Positions 24,823 through 32,093 of a stretch of 64,000 bases of DNA are shown here, in pieces. The stretch's first letter is position 1. Every line of letters begins with the position of its first letter. The DNA is from Candidatus Hydrogenedentota bacterium (GTDB lineage: Bacteria > Hydrogenedentota > Hydrogenedentia > Hydrogenedentales > JAEUWI01), in assembly GCA_016791475.1 (NCBI GenBank), contig JAEUWI010000008.1:112529-176528 (forward strand). The letters run 5' to 3'. Position numbers and translations under genes: made by a program. The notes under the pieces are model-generated. The model saw only the letters and a list, made by a program, of their open reading frames with translations. It had not been told where the DNA came from and did no database searches.

Positions 24823-26756
24823 TCCGTCGTTTTCGGAGTAGACAGTAGCACAAAATTACCCGCGGGTTGCACCCCGCAGTCTGGGGGCAGGGTCGCACGA
24901 AGCGATGGCGTGTCCCGCGTGATTACCGTGTCGAATTGGCCCAGCAACGCCAGGGGATCCCGCCCCGTCTCGACCACGCGGTCGCCGAAGAAGTTGAGAA
25001 GCCCCGGCAAGCGATCCACGTCGGTTCCGATGCGGGTAGTTGGCGGCAGCGCCATCACCGCGTCGATCAGCGCATGCTCGGGCACCATTTCCTGATTGGA
25101 AGTAATTTCCCTCGTCTGAAAGAGGGTCCACTCCATTCCCGGCCACGCCAGCATGACCACCACGCCCAGGGCGATCGCGCGTTTCACACGGGGCCGCGCG
25201 GGAGTCACCATCCGCCCCAGCGCATGGACCAGCCACGGGGCCGCGAAGATGACCAGAATGGCGTAAGCATTCCACAAATAGCGATGAAGATGGCCGGGCG
25301 TAAAGAAGAACCACCAGTAGAGCAGGAAGATCGCATAGAGGTAGAGCGCGATTGCGGGCGGATCATGACGGTGACGAAAGAGCACCGGTACGCTGGCCAT
25401 CAGCAACCCAAGCCACGCGAGATGGGCCATGGGATGGGGCAGGACGGCGTGCTCGATGGCCCCAAAGAAACTTGAAACGCCAAAGAGCAGGTAGTGCTGG
25501 TAGATGGCGAGCACACCGCCGGTTTCGGCAACGCCGTTGCCGTGAAGCCTCTGAAACACGGTCCAGCAGCCCAGCACCAGCACGCCGCCGATCACGGGAA
25601 ACACCACCTGCCGCCAGCCAATCCGTCGATGGGTCACCCGGTCATAAACCCAGGCCCCGAGGAAACTGAAGGCGACCAGAATGATGATGGTCTTGGCCAG
25701 AATCGCGCAGCCGACGAGCGCCCCGGCAAGTAGGCCCCAGGTGGACGACGATTTCGAAGCGGCTCCCCCAAGCTCACAGGTCCCCCCCGCTTGCGGGGGG
25801 GTAGAGTGGGTACACACCGTAGGAAGACTCGCACCACCAAAGTCAGATTCGGAGTTTACCCCCCCTGCCCCCCCGCAAGGGGGGGGGACCAAGACGCCAA
25901 GTCCCGACTCCGAATTCTGCGCCGCACACCCAATTGCGAAACCCTCCATTCGATCCGTCGCCCCCCTCCCACTTTGCAACGCCCTTCGCCACGCCAGCAA
26001 ACCCAGCAACAGAAAGAAGTACGCCGGCACTTCCCCGTAGAGCGTGCGCCCGAGATAGATCGAAGAATAGGTCCCCAACAGGAGCACCACGGATGCCAAG
26101 GCCGCTCTCGTTCCGAAGAGTCCCCGGGTGAAGCCCCAGGTCGCGAGACACAGCCCGGCGAAGAATGCCACCATGACGCCCCGGGCGACGGCCAGGCTCG
26201 TGCCGAAAGTCTTAAAGGCCATCGCAATCGGTCCCAGCACCACGGGTCCCACGGAGTCGAAGGAGTCGAAGTACTTGAAGCCCGACTCCGGATGCCCGGA
26301 AGCATAGGCCCCGAACTCGGCCAGGTTCCGCGCCACAATAAGGTGGTGCACCTCGTCCGGCGCAGCGAAGGGATAGTCCCCGAGCCGAAGGCCCAGCACG
26401 AGTACTATCGCGAGCAGGAGCGCCATTAACCCCACGAAGGCGCTTCGGGAAAGTCCTTCGCGCGGCTCGGAAACCTGGAGCGACACGCCAGTCCCGCGCC
26501 ACCGCACGAGGAGCACGACCGCAATGAAAGTAAGCGCTGAAAAGAGTCCTGCGCGGAGCCAGAGTCCGCCGGGCGCATCGATGAAGTCGAGTTCGGGGTG
26601 GGCACGGGTGTAGGCCACCAGCACCAGGGACGCCACCGCAGTGAATGACGCGCACACCAGCGTAATCACCGCGACAGCCCGCAAAACATCCTCCGAGGTG
26701 CAACGAAGCTGCGCGAGTGGTCCGCAGGCTTCGGTGTTGTCGCATGGTTGTGTCAC
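24819..26756 (-). CDS. GT39/ArnT-like polytopic glycosyltransferase
   Basis: A 645-residue membrane protein with about 11-12 transmembrane helices. The family's acidic motif appears in the first periplasmic loop (YPFAAPDEVHHLIVARNLAEFG), where the catalytic Asp-Glu lies, and LYLGRTLYGEVPAYFF follows. A soluble C-terminal domain (residues about 560-645) ends the protein. Such enzymes move a sugar from a polyprenyl-phosphate donor, here probably made by the next gene. Residues about 279-325 are an odd Gly/Pro/Cys-rich insert (LVPPPCGGAGGVNSESDFGG) encoded by hairpin repeat DNA (25782-25919) that has entered in frame. Confidence 0.85.
   Translation of the reverse strand: MTQPCDNTEACGPLAQLRCTSEDVLRAVAVITLVCASFTAVASLVLVAYTRAHPELDFIDAPGGLWLRAGLFSALTFIAVVLLVRWRGTGVSLQVSEPREGLSRSAFVGLMALLLAIVLVLGLRLGDYPFAAPDEVHHLIVARNLAEFGAYASGHPESGFKYFDSFDSVGPVVLGPIAMAFKTFGTSLAVARGVMVAFFAGLCLATWGFTRGLFGTRAALASVVLLLGTYSSIYLGRTLYGEVPAYFFLLLGLLAWRRALQSGRGATDRMEGFAIGCAAQNSESGLGVLVPPPCGGAGGVNSESDFGGASLPTVCTHSTPPQAGGTCELGGAASKSSSTWGLLAGALVGCAILAKTIIILVAFSFLGAWVYDRVTHRRIGWRQVVFPVIGGVLVLGCWTVFQRLHGNGVAETGGVLAIYQHYLLFGVSSFFGAIEHAVLPHPMAHLAWLGLLMASVPVLFRHRHDPPAIALYLYAIFLLYWWFFFTPGHLHRYLWNAYAILVIFAAPWLVHALGRMVTPARPRVKRAIALGVVVMLAWPGMEWTLFQTREITSNQEMVPEHALIDAVMALPPTTRIGTDVDRLPGLLNFFGDRVVETGRDPLALLGQFDTVITRDTPSLRATLPPDCGVQPAGNFVLLSTPKTTE
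25782..25919. repeat. palindromic repeat element inserted in frame in the GT39 gene
   Basis: Two strong hairpins lie inside the coding region: a perfect 9-bp stem CCCCCCCGC-TT-GCGGGGGGG at 25782-25801, and a C7/G7 stem at 25868-25887. Inverted arms CAGATTCGGAGTT (25844-25856) and GACTCCGAATTCTG (25906-25919) flank the second. The composition and structure differ from the surrounding gene, but the frame stays open. Confidence 0.75.
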
Positions 26757-26825
26757 TTGGGCAGGTCCTGATTTCCGTCGGAGTATAGCAGCGCTCGATG
26801 TGGTGGTGACAGTATGCGATGTTTT

Positions 26826-26889
26826 ATGGGTCTTATGGGACCTATGAGTTGCGTGGATCGCACAAGAACATTGGCCCCATAAGCCTCAT
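26826..26889. repeat. nonamer palindromic repeat, locus 2
   Basis: The left arm 26826-26842 contains units GGGTCTTAT and GGGACCTAT; the right arm 26873-26889 contains ATAAGCCTC. The arms pair at 14 of 17 positions. The locus lies 12 bp beyond the pbpC stop (pbpC is on the minus strand) and before the GT39 start. Confidence 0.65.
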
Positions 26890-26900
26890 CTTCCCCAAGG

Positions 26901-29186
26901 TCACCGAATAGGCACGCCGCCCGACGGACGCACCACGGAAAAGCGCACAGTACTCGTCGCGCCATCCAGCGACACGCAGGTCGCGCGATGCTCGCCCAGG
27001 GATAGTTGCCAGTAAACCGGACTGTCCGGCCCCGATTGGCCCAGATACTGATCGTCCATATACCAGTGGAGTGCCACCGTCTCGCCGAGTGAAGATGTAA
27101 GTCGCAGTTGGTCCCCCCCGGCCACGCCGCTGAGCACATACTCGGCACTTTGCGCCGGGACGGCAATGGCGAGACTCCGCGCTTCGAGGTCGGCAAGATT
27201 GGCCTTCGCCGCCGACAACGCCGAGAGATCCCAGCGGGTCGCGTCGGCGGGTTGGGCGGCCGCCACGGTGATGCCGGCCTGCGACGCAGGGTGAAGCGTG
27301 CAGCGCCGGTGCAGCCAGATTGATGCGGGCAGCACCACGCTCGCCGTCTCGGGACAATGCTCCGCCGCTGGCAAACCCGACCGCGTGCATACGTCAATGG
27401 AAACATCGGAGGGGTCAGCCCCGGGCCATGCGGGCGTGGATTTTGGCGGCAGACTGCGAAAGACATTCTCGGCCAGGGGCAATGCGGCCCGTGCGCCGAT
27501 AAGCTGACGCGACTCCTGCCCCGAATTGTTCCCGAGCCATACCGCCACGAGATAGTGACGGTTAAAGGCGAAGGTCCAGGCATCGTGGTAGCCCGTGGAG
27601 GTGCCCGTCTTCCAGCACACGGGGTTGAGGTTGCCGCTGGTGCGCGTCAGCCCGGGCGCCACCTCGCTCGGGAAGGGCTGGGCCAGCATGTCGTAGAGCA
27701 TGCGGCAAACCGCTGGAGAAAAGACCGGTCCGCCGTTGGCCGCCGCTGCGCCTTCGCGCCACCGCAACACATTTTGCTCACCCAGACTGGCCAGCGACAG
27801 ATACAGCCGGGCGAGCTCTTCCAGGCGCACCTCGCAATTGCCGATGGCCAGGCCAAGGCCGTAGTCGTCGGCGTCACGGGTGATCGTGCCCAGGCCCGCC
27901 CCTTGAAGGTAGCCGAGAAAGCCCGGCACGCCCACGCGCCCAAGCAGCGCCACCGCCGGCACGTTCAATGAATAGCGCAGGGCCTCCGTCGCCGTCACCA
28001 CGCCATTGAAAGAACCGTCGAAATTGCCCGGATTATACCCGCCATAGTCCGCCACATCGTCGAGCAGCACCTCGCTCGGATAGAGCTGCTGTTGCGCCAT
28101 GGCCCAGCCATAGAGGAAGGGCTTCAGCGTCGAGCCTGGCGACCGCGGCGAACGGCACGCGTCCACGTGCCCCCCGCCCGGCGTGTTCTCAAAGTTTGCC
28201 GAGCCCACCCGCGCCAGGATGTTGCCCGTCTGCACATCCGCCACCAGCAGGGCGCCATTGGTGATGGTGCCGTTGAACTGCTTCAGGTGGTGGGGCAGAT
28301 CCCTTTCGAGCCGCGACTGCAAGGTGGCGTCCAGCGTGAGTCGAATAGATTCGCCCCGGTCAAGCTCCGCCGACAAAGGCACGGCCAGGTGGGGCGCCAG
28401 GCGCGGGAAGTCGTGCCACTCGGCGCTGACGGGCGTGGCGAGGGCCCAGTCGCGTTTTTCCACGTCAATAAAACCATCATCATGCATGCGCCGGAGGACG
28501 TAGTCCCGCCGCAGCTTCGCCCGCTCCGGGTGCTCCAATGGGTTCAAGCGACTTGGCGCTTTGGGCAGGCCCGCGAGCAACGCGGCCTCGGGCAGGTTCA
28601 GCGTCTGGGCCGACTTCCCGAAATAGCGCCAGGAAGCGGCCTCGACCCCAACGAGATTCATCCCGTAGGGCGCGCGACTCAGGTAGGCGCTGAGGATCTC
28701 TTCCTTGGCGAGCGACTTCTCCAGCCGCAGCGCGCCGATAGCCTGACCGACCTTACCGGATATCGATCGGCTGTCGTGCCCGCCCAGCTTCACCACCTGC
28801 ATGGTCAATGTCGACGCGCCGGACGCCACCCCCACCTCCGTCACATTCTGCACCACCGCCCGCAACACCGCCACCGGGTCCACACCCCGGTGCCGCCAGA
28901 AACGCTGATCCTCCGCCGACTGCGTCGCCTGAAGCAGAAAGGGGCTCAACTCGCCATAGGCCCGCGGCAGCGACCACGTCTCGTCACCGCTCAAGGAAAC
29001 CAGGAGACGCTCTCCATGGCGGTCCAGAATCTGCCCGGACGACACCGTACGCGTGTACGGTGCGGGATCCAGCGGCGGCAGGAGATACCAGCCCAGCCAT
29101 CCACCGAGCACGGCGGCAAGCACGACAGCTACAGCGGCGGCCAGCAGGCGTTTGGGCTTAAGGATGGGTCGCAGGGAGAATTTCAT
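26901..29186 (-). CDS. pbpC: penicillin-binding protein 1C (bifunctional peptidoglycan synthase)
   Basis: A 761-residue class A PBP anchored by one N-terminal helix (LLAAAVAVVLAAVLGGWLGW). The GT51 transglycosylase domain has EDQRFWRHRGVDPVAVLRA and GASTLTMQVVKL. The transpeptidase domain has S-x2-K in SPGSTLKPF, the Y/S-x-N region YSLNVPAV and K-T-G in CWKTGTSTGYHDAW. The C-terminal ~85 residues (SGVAGGDQLRLTSSLGETV...) match the BiPBP_C domain specific to PBP1C. The usual alpha-2-macroglobulin partner gene is not adjacent. ATG 29186 is preferred to one 14 codons upstream. A nonamer hairpin lies 12 bp after the stop. Confidence 0.95.
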   Translation of the reverse strand: MKFSLRPILKPKRLLAAAVAVVLAAVLGGWLGWYLLPPLDPAPYTRTVSSGQILDRHGERLLVSLSGDETWSLPRAYGELSPFLLQATQSAEDQRFWRHRGVDPVAVLRAVVQNVTEVGVASGASTLTMQVVKLGGHDSRSISGKVGQAIGALRLEKSLAKEEILSAYLSRAPYGMNLVGVEAASWRYFGKSAQTLNLPEAALLAGLPKAPSRLNPLEHPERAKLRRDYVLRRMHDDGFIDVEKRDWALATPVSAEWHDFPRLAPHLAVPLSAELDRGESIRLTLDATLQSRLERDLPHHLKQFNGTITNGALLVADVQTGNILARVGSANFENTPGGGHVDACRSPRSPGSTLKPFLYGWAMAQQQLYPSEVLLDDVADYGGYNPGNFDGSFNGVVTATEALRYSLNVPAVALLGRVGVPGFLGYLQGAGLGTITRDADDYGLGLAIGNCEVRLEELARLYLSLASLGEQNVLRWREGAAAANGGPVFSPAVCRMLYDMLAQPFPSEVAPGLTRTSGNLNPVCWKTGTSTGYHDAWTFAFNRHYLVAVWLGNNSGQESRQLIGARAALPLAENVFRSLPPKSTPAWPGADPSDVSIDVCTRSGLPAAEHCPETASVVLPASIWLHRRCTLHPASQAGITVAAAQPADATRWDLSALSAAKANLADLEARSLAIAVPAQSAEYVLSGVAGGDQLRLTSSLGETVALHWYMDDQYLGQSGPDSPVYWQLSLGEHRATCVSLDGATSTVRFSVVRPSGGVPIR

Positions 29187-29286
29187 GGACTCGGACTCGG
29201 GAAAAGGTATCGTTGAGCATTGTACCATTCGGTGAACTCGGGTGTGTCACCTGAAGCCAAATCGATCGTCAAATTTCTTACTTTTC

Positions 29287-29364
29287 GCCCCAAAACCTCC
29301 CGTCATCCTTGCAAATCATCCACGGCGTGGATAATTTGCAAGGATCGATGGCGGATTGGGGGCG
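29287..29364. repeat. long imperfect palindrome between pbpC and the RAYT region
   Basis: The core arms 29305-29322 and 29328-29345 pair at 17 of 18 positions around a 5-nt loop. Outer segments CGCCCC (29287) and GGGGGCG (29358-29364) extend the fold. It lies upstream of pbpC and next to the ~302-bp palindromic element, so it may be another REP-like unit or a terminator for transcripts running out of the RAYT region. Confidence 0.6.
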
Positions 29365-29368
29365 AGAA

Positions 29369-29670
29369 GGGACTGACGCGCGCTGGTCCGCTCAAACGAA
29401 CGGCATCATCCTCGAACGAAGCAGCAACACCACAAAAAGCGGCGGGCCCGCCAATGCGCGTGGCTGTCCCGTCGTGAGGGAGGTGATCGAGGGCATTCAA
29501 CGCCCACGCGATCCGCGATACTGACCCTTGATAAGGGCGTCGTGTCTGTTCACGTGCGCCTCGGCCACGACGGGACAGCCACGGACGTTGACATTAACTT
29601 CGCCCGAGTAAAGTCGCTTTCGAGACAAATTCGCTGCAGCTACCGTAGGGCACTTGTCCGCGTCAGTCCC
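29369..29670. repeat. 302-bp palindromic element, copy 1 (RAYT-associated)
   Basis: It is bounded by 12-bp inverted ends GGGACTGACGCG (29369) and CGCGTCAGTCCC (to 29670), with internal inverted segments GGCTGTCCCGTCGTG and CACGACGGGACAGCC. A related copy of almost the same length is at 30348-30650. Its right end coincides with the last base of the RAYT stop codon. Flanking a RAYT gene with two such copies is the classic REP/BIME arrangement. Confidence 0.85.
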
Positions 29671-30299
29671 TACGCGCCGCACTTCCTCGCTTTTTTGAGG
29701 AAGCTTGGATCGGAACCCCAGGGCTTGCCACGCTGGGTGTGTCGGCGAATATCCCGCACGAGGTCCGTGTCCTCTCGCTTCCCGCCCAATGTCTCGACCC
29801 ATCCCTCCACTGTAAACTGGCCAAACCACCGCGTTAGATCGAGAAGTCGATCGCCCCGCAAACCTGCATGGGCTTGCGCACTGGACCATGGATACAACCA
29901 GGGCTCGACCTCAATTCCCGCGCGAACTGGGTTGAGTTCTACGTAGGCCAGCGCATTCATCGCATGCGATTCGTCCATCGGACACGAGAAAAACCGGCTC
30001 TGCCACAAGTGCCCACTGCGTGAATACTTTTCCTGAAAATAGGCGGTATATTGCTGGTGCGTTCGACCGATGGTGTCGGCAAGGGATGATTCGAAACCGG
30101 GTACCGCCACCACGTGCACGTGATTCTTCATGAGGCAGTAGGCGATCACCCGAAGGGAGAATTCTTCGCCGAAGAGCCGCAGCAACTCGAGATATTTTCG
30201 ATGATCCTCGTCATCGAAGAAGACCGATTGCCGGTCGTTGCCCCGCTGCGTTATGTGATGCGCCGCCCCGGGAATAACAATTCGTGCTGTTCTGGGCAT
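29670..30299 (-). CDS. REP-associated tyrosine transposase (RAYT, IS200-like Y1 family)
   Basis: A 209-residue HUH-type Y1 transposase of the RAYT group. The N-terminus RTARIVIPGAAHHITQRGN is diagnostic. The HUH motif is NHVHVVAVP near residue 80, the catalytic Tyr lies in the helix of QQYTAYFQEKYSRSGHLWQ, and the domain ends YVELNPVRAGI...WSSAQAHAG. RAYTs cut and join palindromic REP sequences and move them around a genome. Both neighbouring ~302-bp palindromes are candidate substrates. A sigma70-like promoter at 30306-30334 would start transcription almost at the ATG, giving a leaderless mRNA. The gene is complete. Confidence 0.93.
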   Translation of the reverse strand: MPRTARIVIPGAAHHITQRGNDRQSVFFDDEDHRKYLELLRLFGEEFSLRVIAYCLMKNHVHVVAVPGFESSLADTIGRTHQQYTAYFQEKYSRSGHLWQSRFFSCPMDESHAMNALAYVELNPVRAGIEVEPWLYPWSSAQAHAGLRGDRLLDLTRWFGQFTVEGWVETLGGKREDTDLVRDIRRHTQRGKPWGSDPSFLKKARKCGA

Positions 30300-30305
30300 G
30301 TCACT

Positions 30306-30334
30306 ACACTAACGCAACTGTTGTATAGTGTCAA
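30306..30334 (-). promoter_or_regulatory. candidate sigma70 promoter of the RAYT gene
   Basis: On the minus strand TTGACA (30329-30334) and TAGTGT (30306-30311) are separated by 17 bp. The predicted start falls at about the ATG (30299) and no Shine-Dalgarno is visible, so the mRNA may be leaderless. Confidence 0.5.
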
Positions 30335-30347
30335 GAGGGAGGTCACA

Positions 30348-30650
30348 GGGACTGACGCGCACGGGCCCATTCTATCCGCGCGAGCGACGCCATGGTCAAT
30401 GAAGAGGCACCGCACATGGGATGGGCCCTCTAACGCGCGTGGCTGTCCCGTCGTGAGGGAGGTGAGCGAGGGCGTTCGTTGCCCACGCAATCCGCGACAC
30501 TGACCCGCAATACGGGCGTTGTGATTGCACCGCGTGCGCCCGGGCCACGACGGGACAGACACGGACGTTGGAATCAACTTCGCTTGGGTGCGGTTGACTC
30601 CAATCTGAAGTCGCTGTCGCTACCGCAGGGCACGTGTCCGCGTCAGTCCC
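30348..30650. repeat. 303-bp palindromic element, copy 2 (RAYT-associated)
   Basis: It has the same ends (GGGACTGACGCG...CGCGTCAGTCCC) and the same internal blocks (GCGTGGCTGTCCCGTCGTG, CACGACGGGACAG) as copy 1, with diverged sequence between. As with copy 1, its right end coincides with the last base of a minus-strand TAG stop codon, here that of the ceramidase-like gene. Confidence 0.85.
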
Positions 30651-32008
30651 TACAACTCTGGCAGCAGCACCTTCTGCACGGCCATGTTCATCAGCGGTTC
30701 GACGTTCTTGTCCACCCAGAGCCAGTTGTGGTGTTCGTTGAAGAGATCTTCGGTGGCGGCGGCGGAGGGGATGTAGCCGGGGGCGCTTTCGCCGTAGCCC
30801 GCGATCACGACCGAGACGTCGGGGCGCATGCCCTGCGCTGTGATCTGGTATTGCACGAAGGATTCGGCGGGCATGAGCAGGAACACCGCCTCGCCGAAAT
30901 CGACCGCGCATACGTCGATGGGAATACCGGCCTGGCAGCGCTTCAGCCAGCTCAGGCCCATGGCGGCAAGATTGCGGTCGAAGGTCTTCTGAGTGGTGTC
31001 GCGCAGGGTCGCGTAGAGTTCTTCCTCGGTGTAGCCCTTGTCGCTGCGCGGCGGGAGGAAGAGAGGCGTGGTGCGGAAGTCTGCTTTTTCGAGGGCGAAC
31101 TTCTCCGTGTCTTCAAAGGCCGCTTTCATGCCGTTGTAGAGCTTCTTCGCGAGGACGGGGCGATTCTCCGGCTTGCCGTCGTTAAACTTGCCCGCGGTTA
31201 CGTCGCCGCTGCACCCCGAGAAGTACATTTGCTGCACGCCGGGCATGTCCTTTTCGCGCATGGCCCGGGCCATGCCGGGGAAGTCTGCGGTGACGCTTCC
31301 CTTCCCGTAGTGGCTCATGGGGTGCACCGCGTAGCTGCTCAGCACGGCAACGGGGGTGTCGCCATTCCAGAAGCTCAGGCTGCGGAGCCAGGGATCCACC
31401 AGATCAATGGGCAGCGCGCCAATTTCGGCCGGGCTGGAGCTGTTGCGACCGAAGTCGATCTTTCCATCGGGGTGAACCAGGCGACGGTTGGAGGTGATCT
31501 CCATCACCTGGGCCACGCCCATGCCGTAGTGGGTGACGGGCTGCGCCGTGGGCAGGGCATCGCGCAGGGCTTGGGCTGTGCGCTGCACCGCCTCTTCGTG
31601 GAAGTCGACAAAGCAGAGGGACTTCTCCAGGCCCACTTCATCGAGTAATTTCTGCGCGGTGAGATCGGCCACGGGGGTGTCGTGCTGATGAATCGCCGCC
31701 AGCAGCACGTGTTGCGGCGTGGTGCCCGCCGCTTCCGCGATGACGTCGCGCCAGCGGTTGTATGCGTCGTTGCGGATCTCGCACCAGTCTATGGACAACC
31801 AGACCACGGGTTTCTCGCCGCCGATGAGCACGATACCCTTGGCGAAGAGCGGATCGACGATCTCCTTTGCAGACTCAATGCCGCCGGCCATGCCGGGATG
31901 ACCCAGAGGCGAGGTGACGTCGGCGGTGAAGGCGGCGAGGGTGAACTCGGCCTGGGCGCTGAGGGCGACAAAGCAGAAAGCTAATACAATGGCGATGGTG
32001 CGATTCAT
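30650..32008 (-). CDS. secreted neutral/alkaline ceramidase-like protein
   Basis: A 452-residue exported protein (signal peptide ending ALSAQA). The sequence resembles the N-terminal catalytic domain of neutral non-lysosomal ceramidases as found in many PVC and Bacteroidota catabolic loci. The block FTADVTSPLGHPGMAGG opens it, metal-ligand His residues fit AAIHQHDTP and SYAVHPMSHYGKG, and FSGCSGDVTAG matches the conserved region. It may cleave an amide or ester in lipids or glycans; true ceramide activity is uncertain. ATG 32008 is taken as the start, just before the hydrophobic signal. The stop codon abuts palindromic element copy 2. The DUF1080/beta-helix gene lies upstream on the same strand. 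Confidence 0.8.
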   Translation of the reverse strand: MNRTIAIVLAFCFVALSAQAEFTLAAFTADVTSPLGHPGMAGGIESAKEIVDPLFAKGIVLIGGEKPVVWLSIDWCEIRNDAYNRWRDVIAEAAGTTPQHVLLAAIHQHDTPVADLTAQKLLDEVGLEKSLCFVDFHEEAVQRTAQALRDALPTAQPVTHYGMGVAQVMEITSNRRLVHPDGKIDFGRNSSSPAEIGALPIDLVDPWLRSLSFWNGDTPVAVLSSYAVHPMSHYGKGSVTADFPGMARAMREKDMPGVQQMYFSGCSGDVTAGKFNDGKPENRPVLAKKLYNGMKAAFEDTEKFALEKADFRTTPLFLPPRSDKGYTEEELYATLRDTTQKTFDRNLAAMGLSWLKRCQAGIPIDVCAVDFGEAVFLLMPAESFVQYQITAQGMRPDVSVVIAGYGESAPGYIPSAAATEDLFNEHHNWLWVDKNVEPLMNMAVQKVLLPEL

Positions 32009-32038
32009 GGTCGGCTTGTTCTCCATTCAGTATTGAGA

Positions 32039-32090
32039 CCGATACGACGGACAGGACCGATTTCAATCCGTCGTATCGGTCCTGTCCGTC
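32039..32090. repeat. nonamer palindromic repeat, locus 3, with two alternative stems
   Basis: A perfect 16-bp stem pairs 32046-32061 with 32075-32090. A mutually exclusive perfect 12-bp stem pairs CCGATACGACGG (32039-32050) with CCGTCGTATCGG (32068-32079). Units are ATACGACGG, ACAGGACCG, CCGTCGTAT, CGGTCCTGT. It lies 3 bp after the stop of the minus-strand gene at 32094. Confidence 0.8.
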
Positions 32091-32093
32091 CTA

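Noticed and set aside
25782..25887. transcription terminators inside the GT39 gene
   Set aside because: The hairpins have no T-runs on either strand and lie in an open coding frame; a repeat insertion explains them better.
29542..29946. plus-strand gene across palindromic element copy 1
   Set aside because: It spans the repeat and the antisense of the RAYT gene; the latter is a clear family member.
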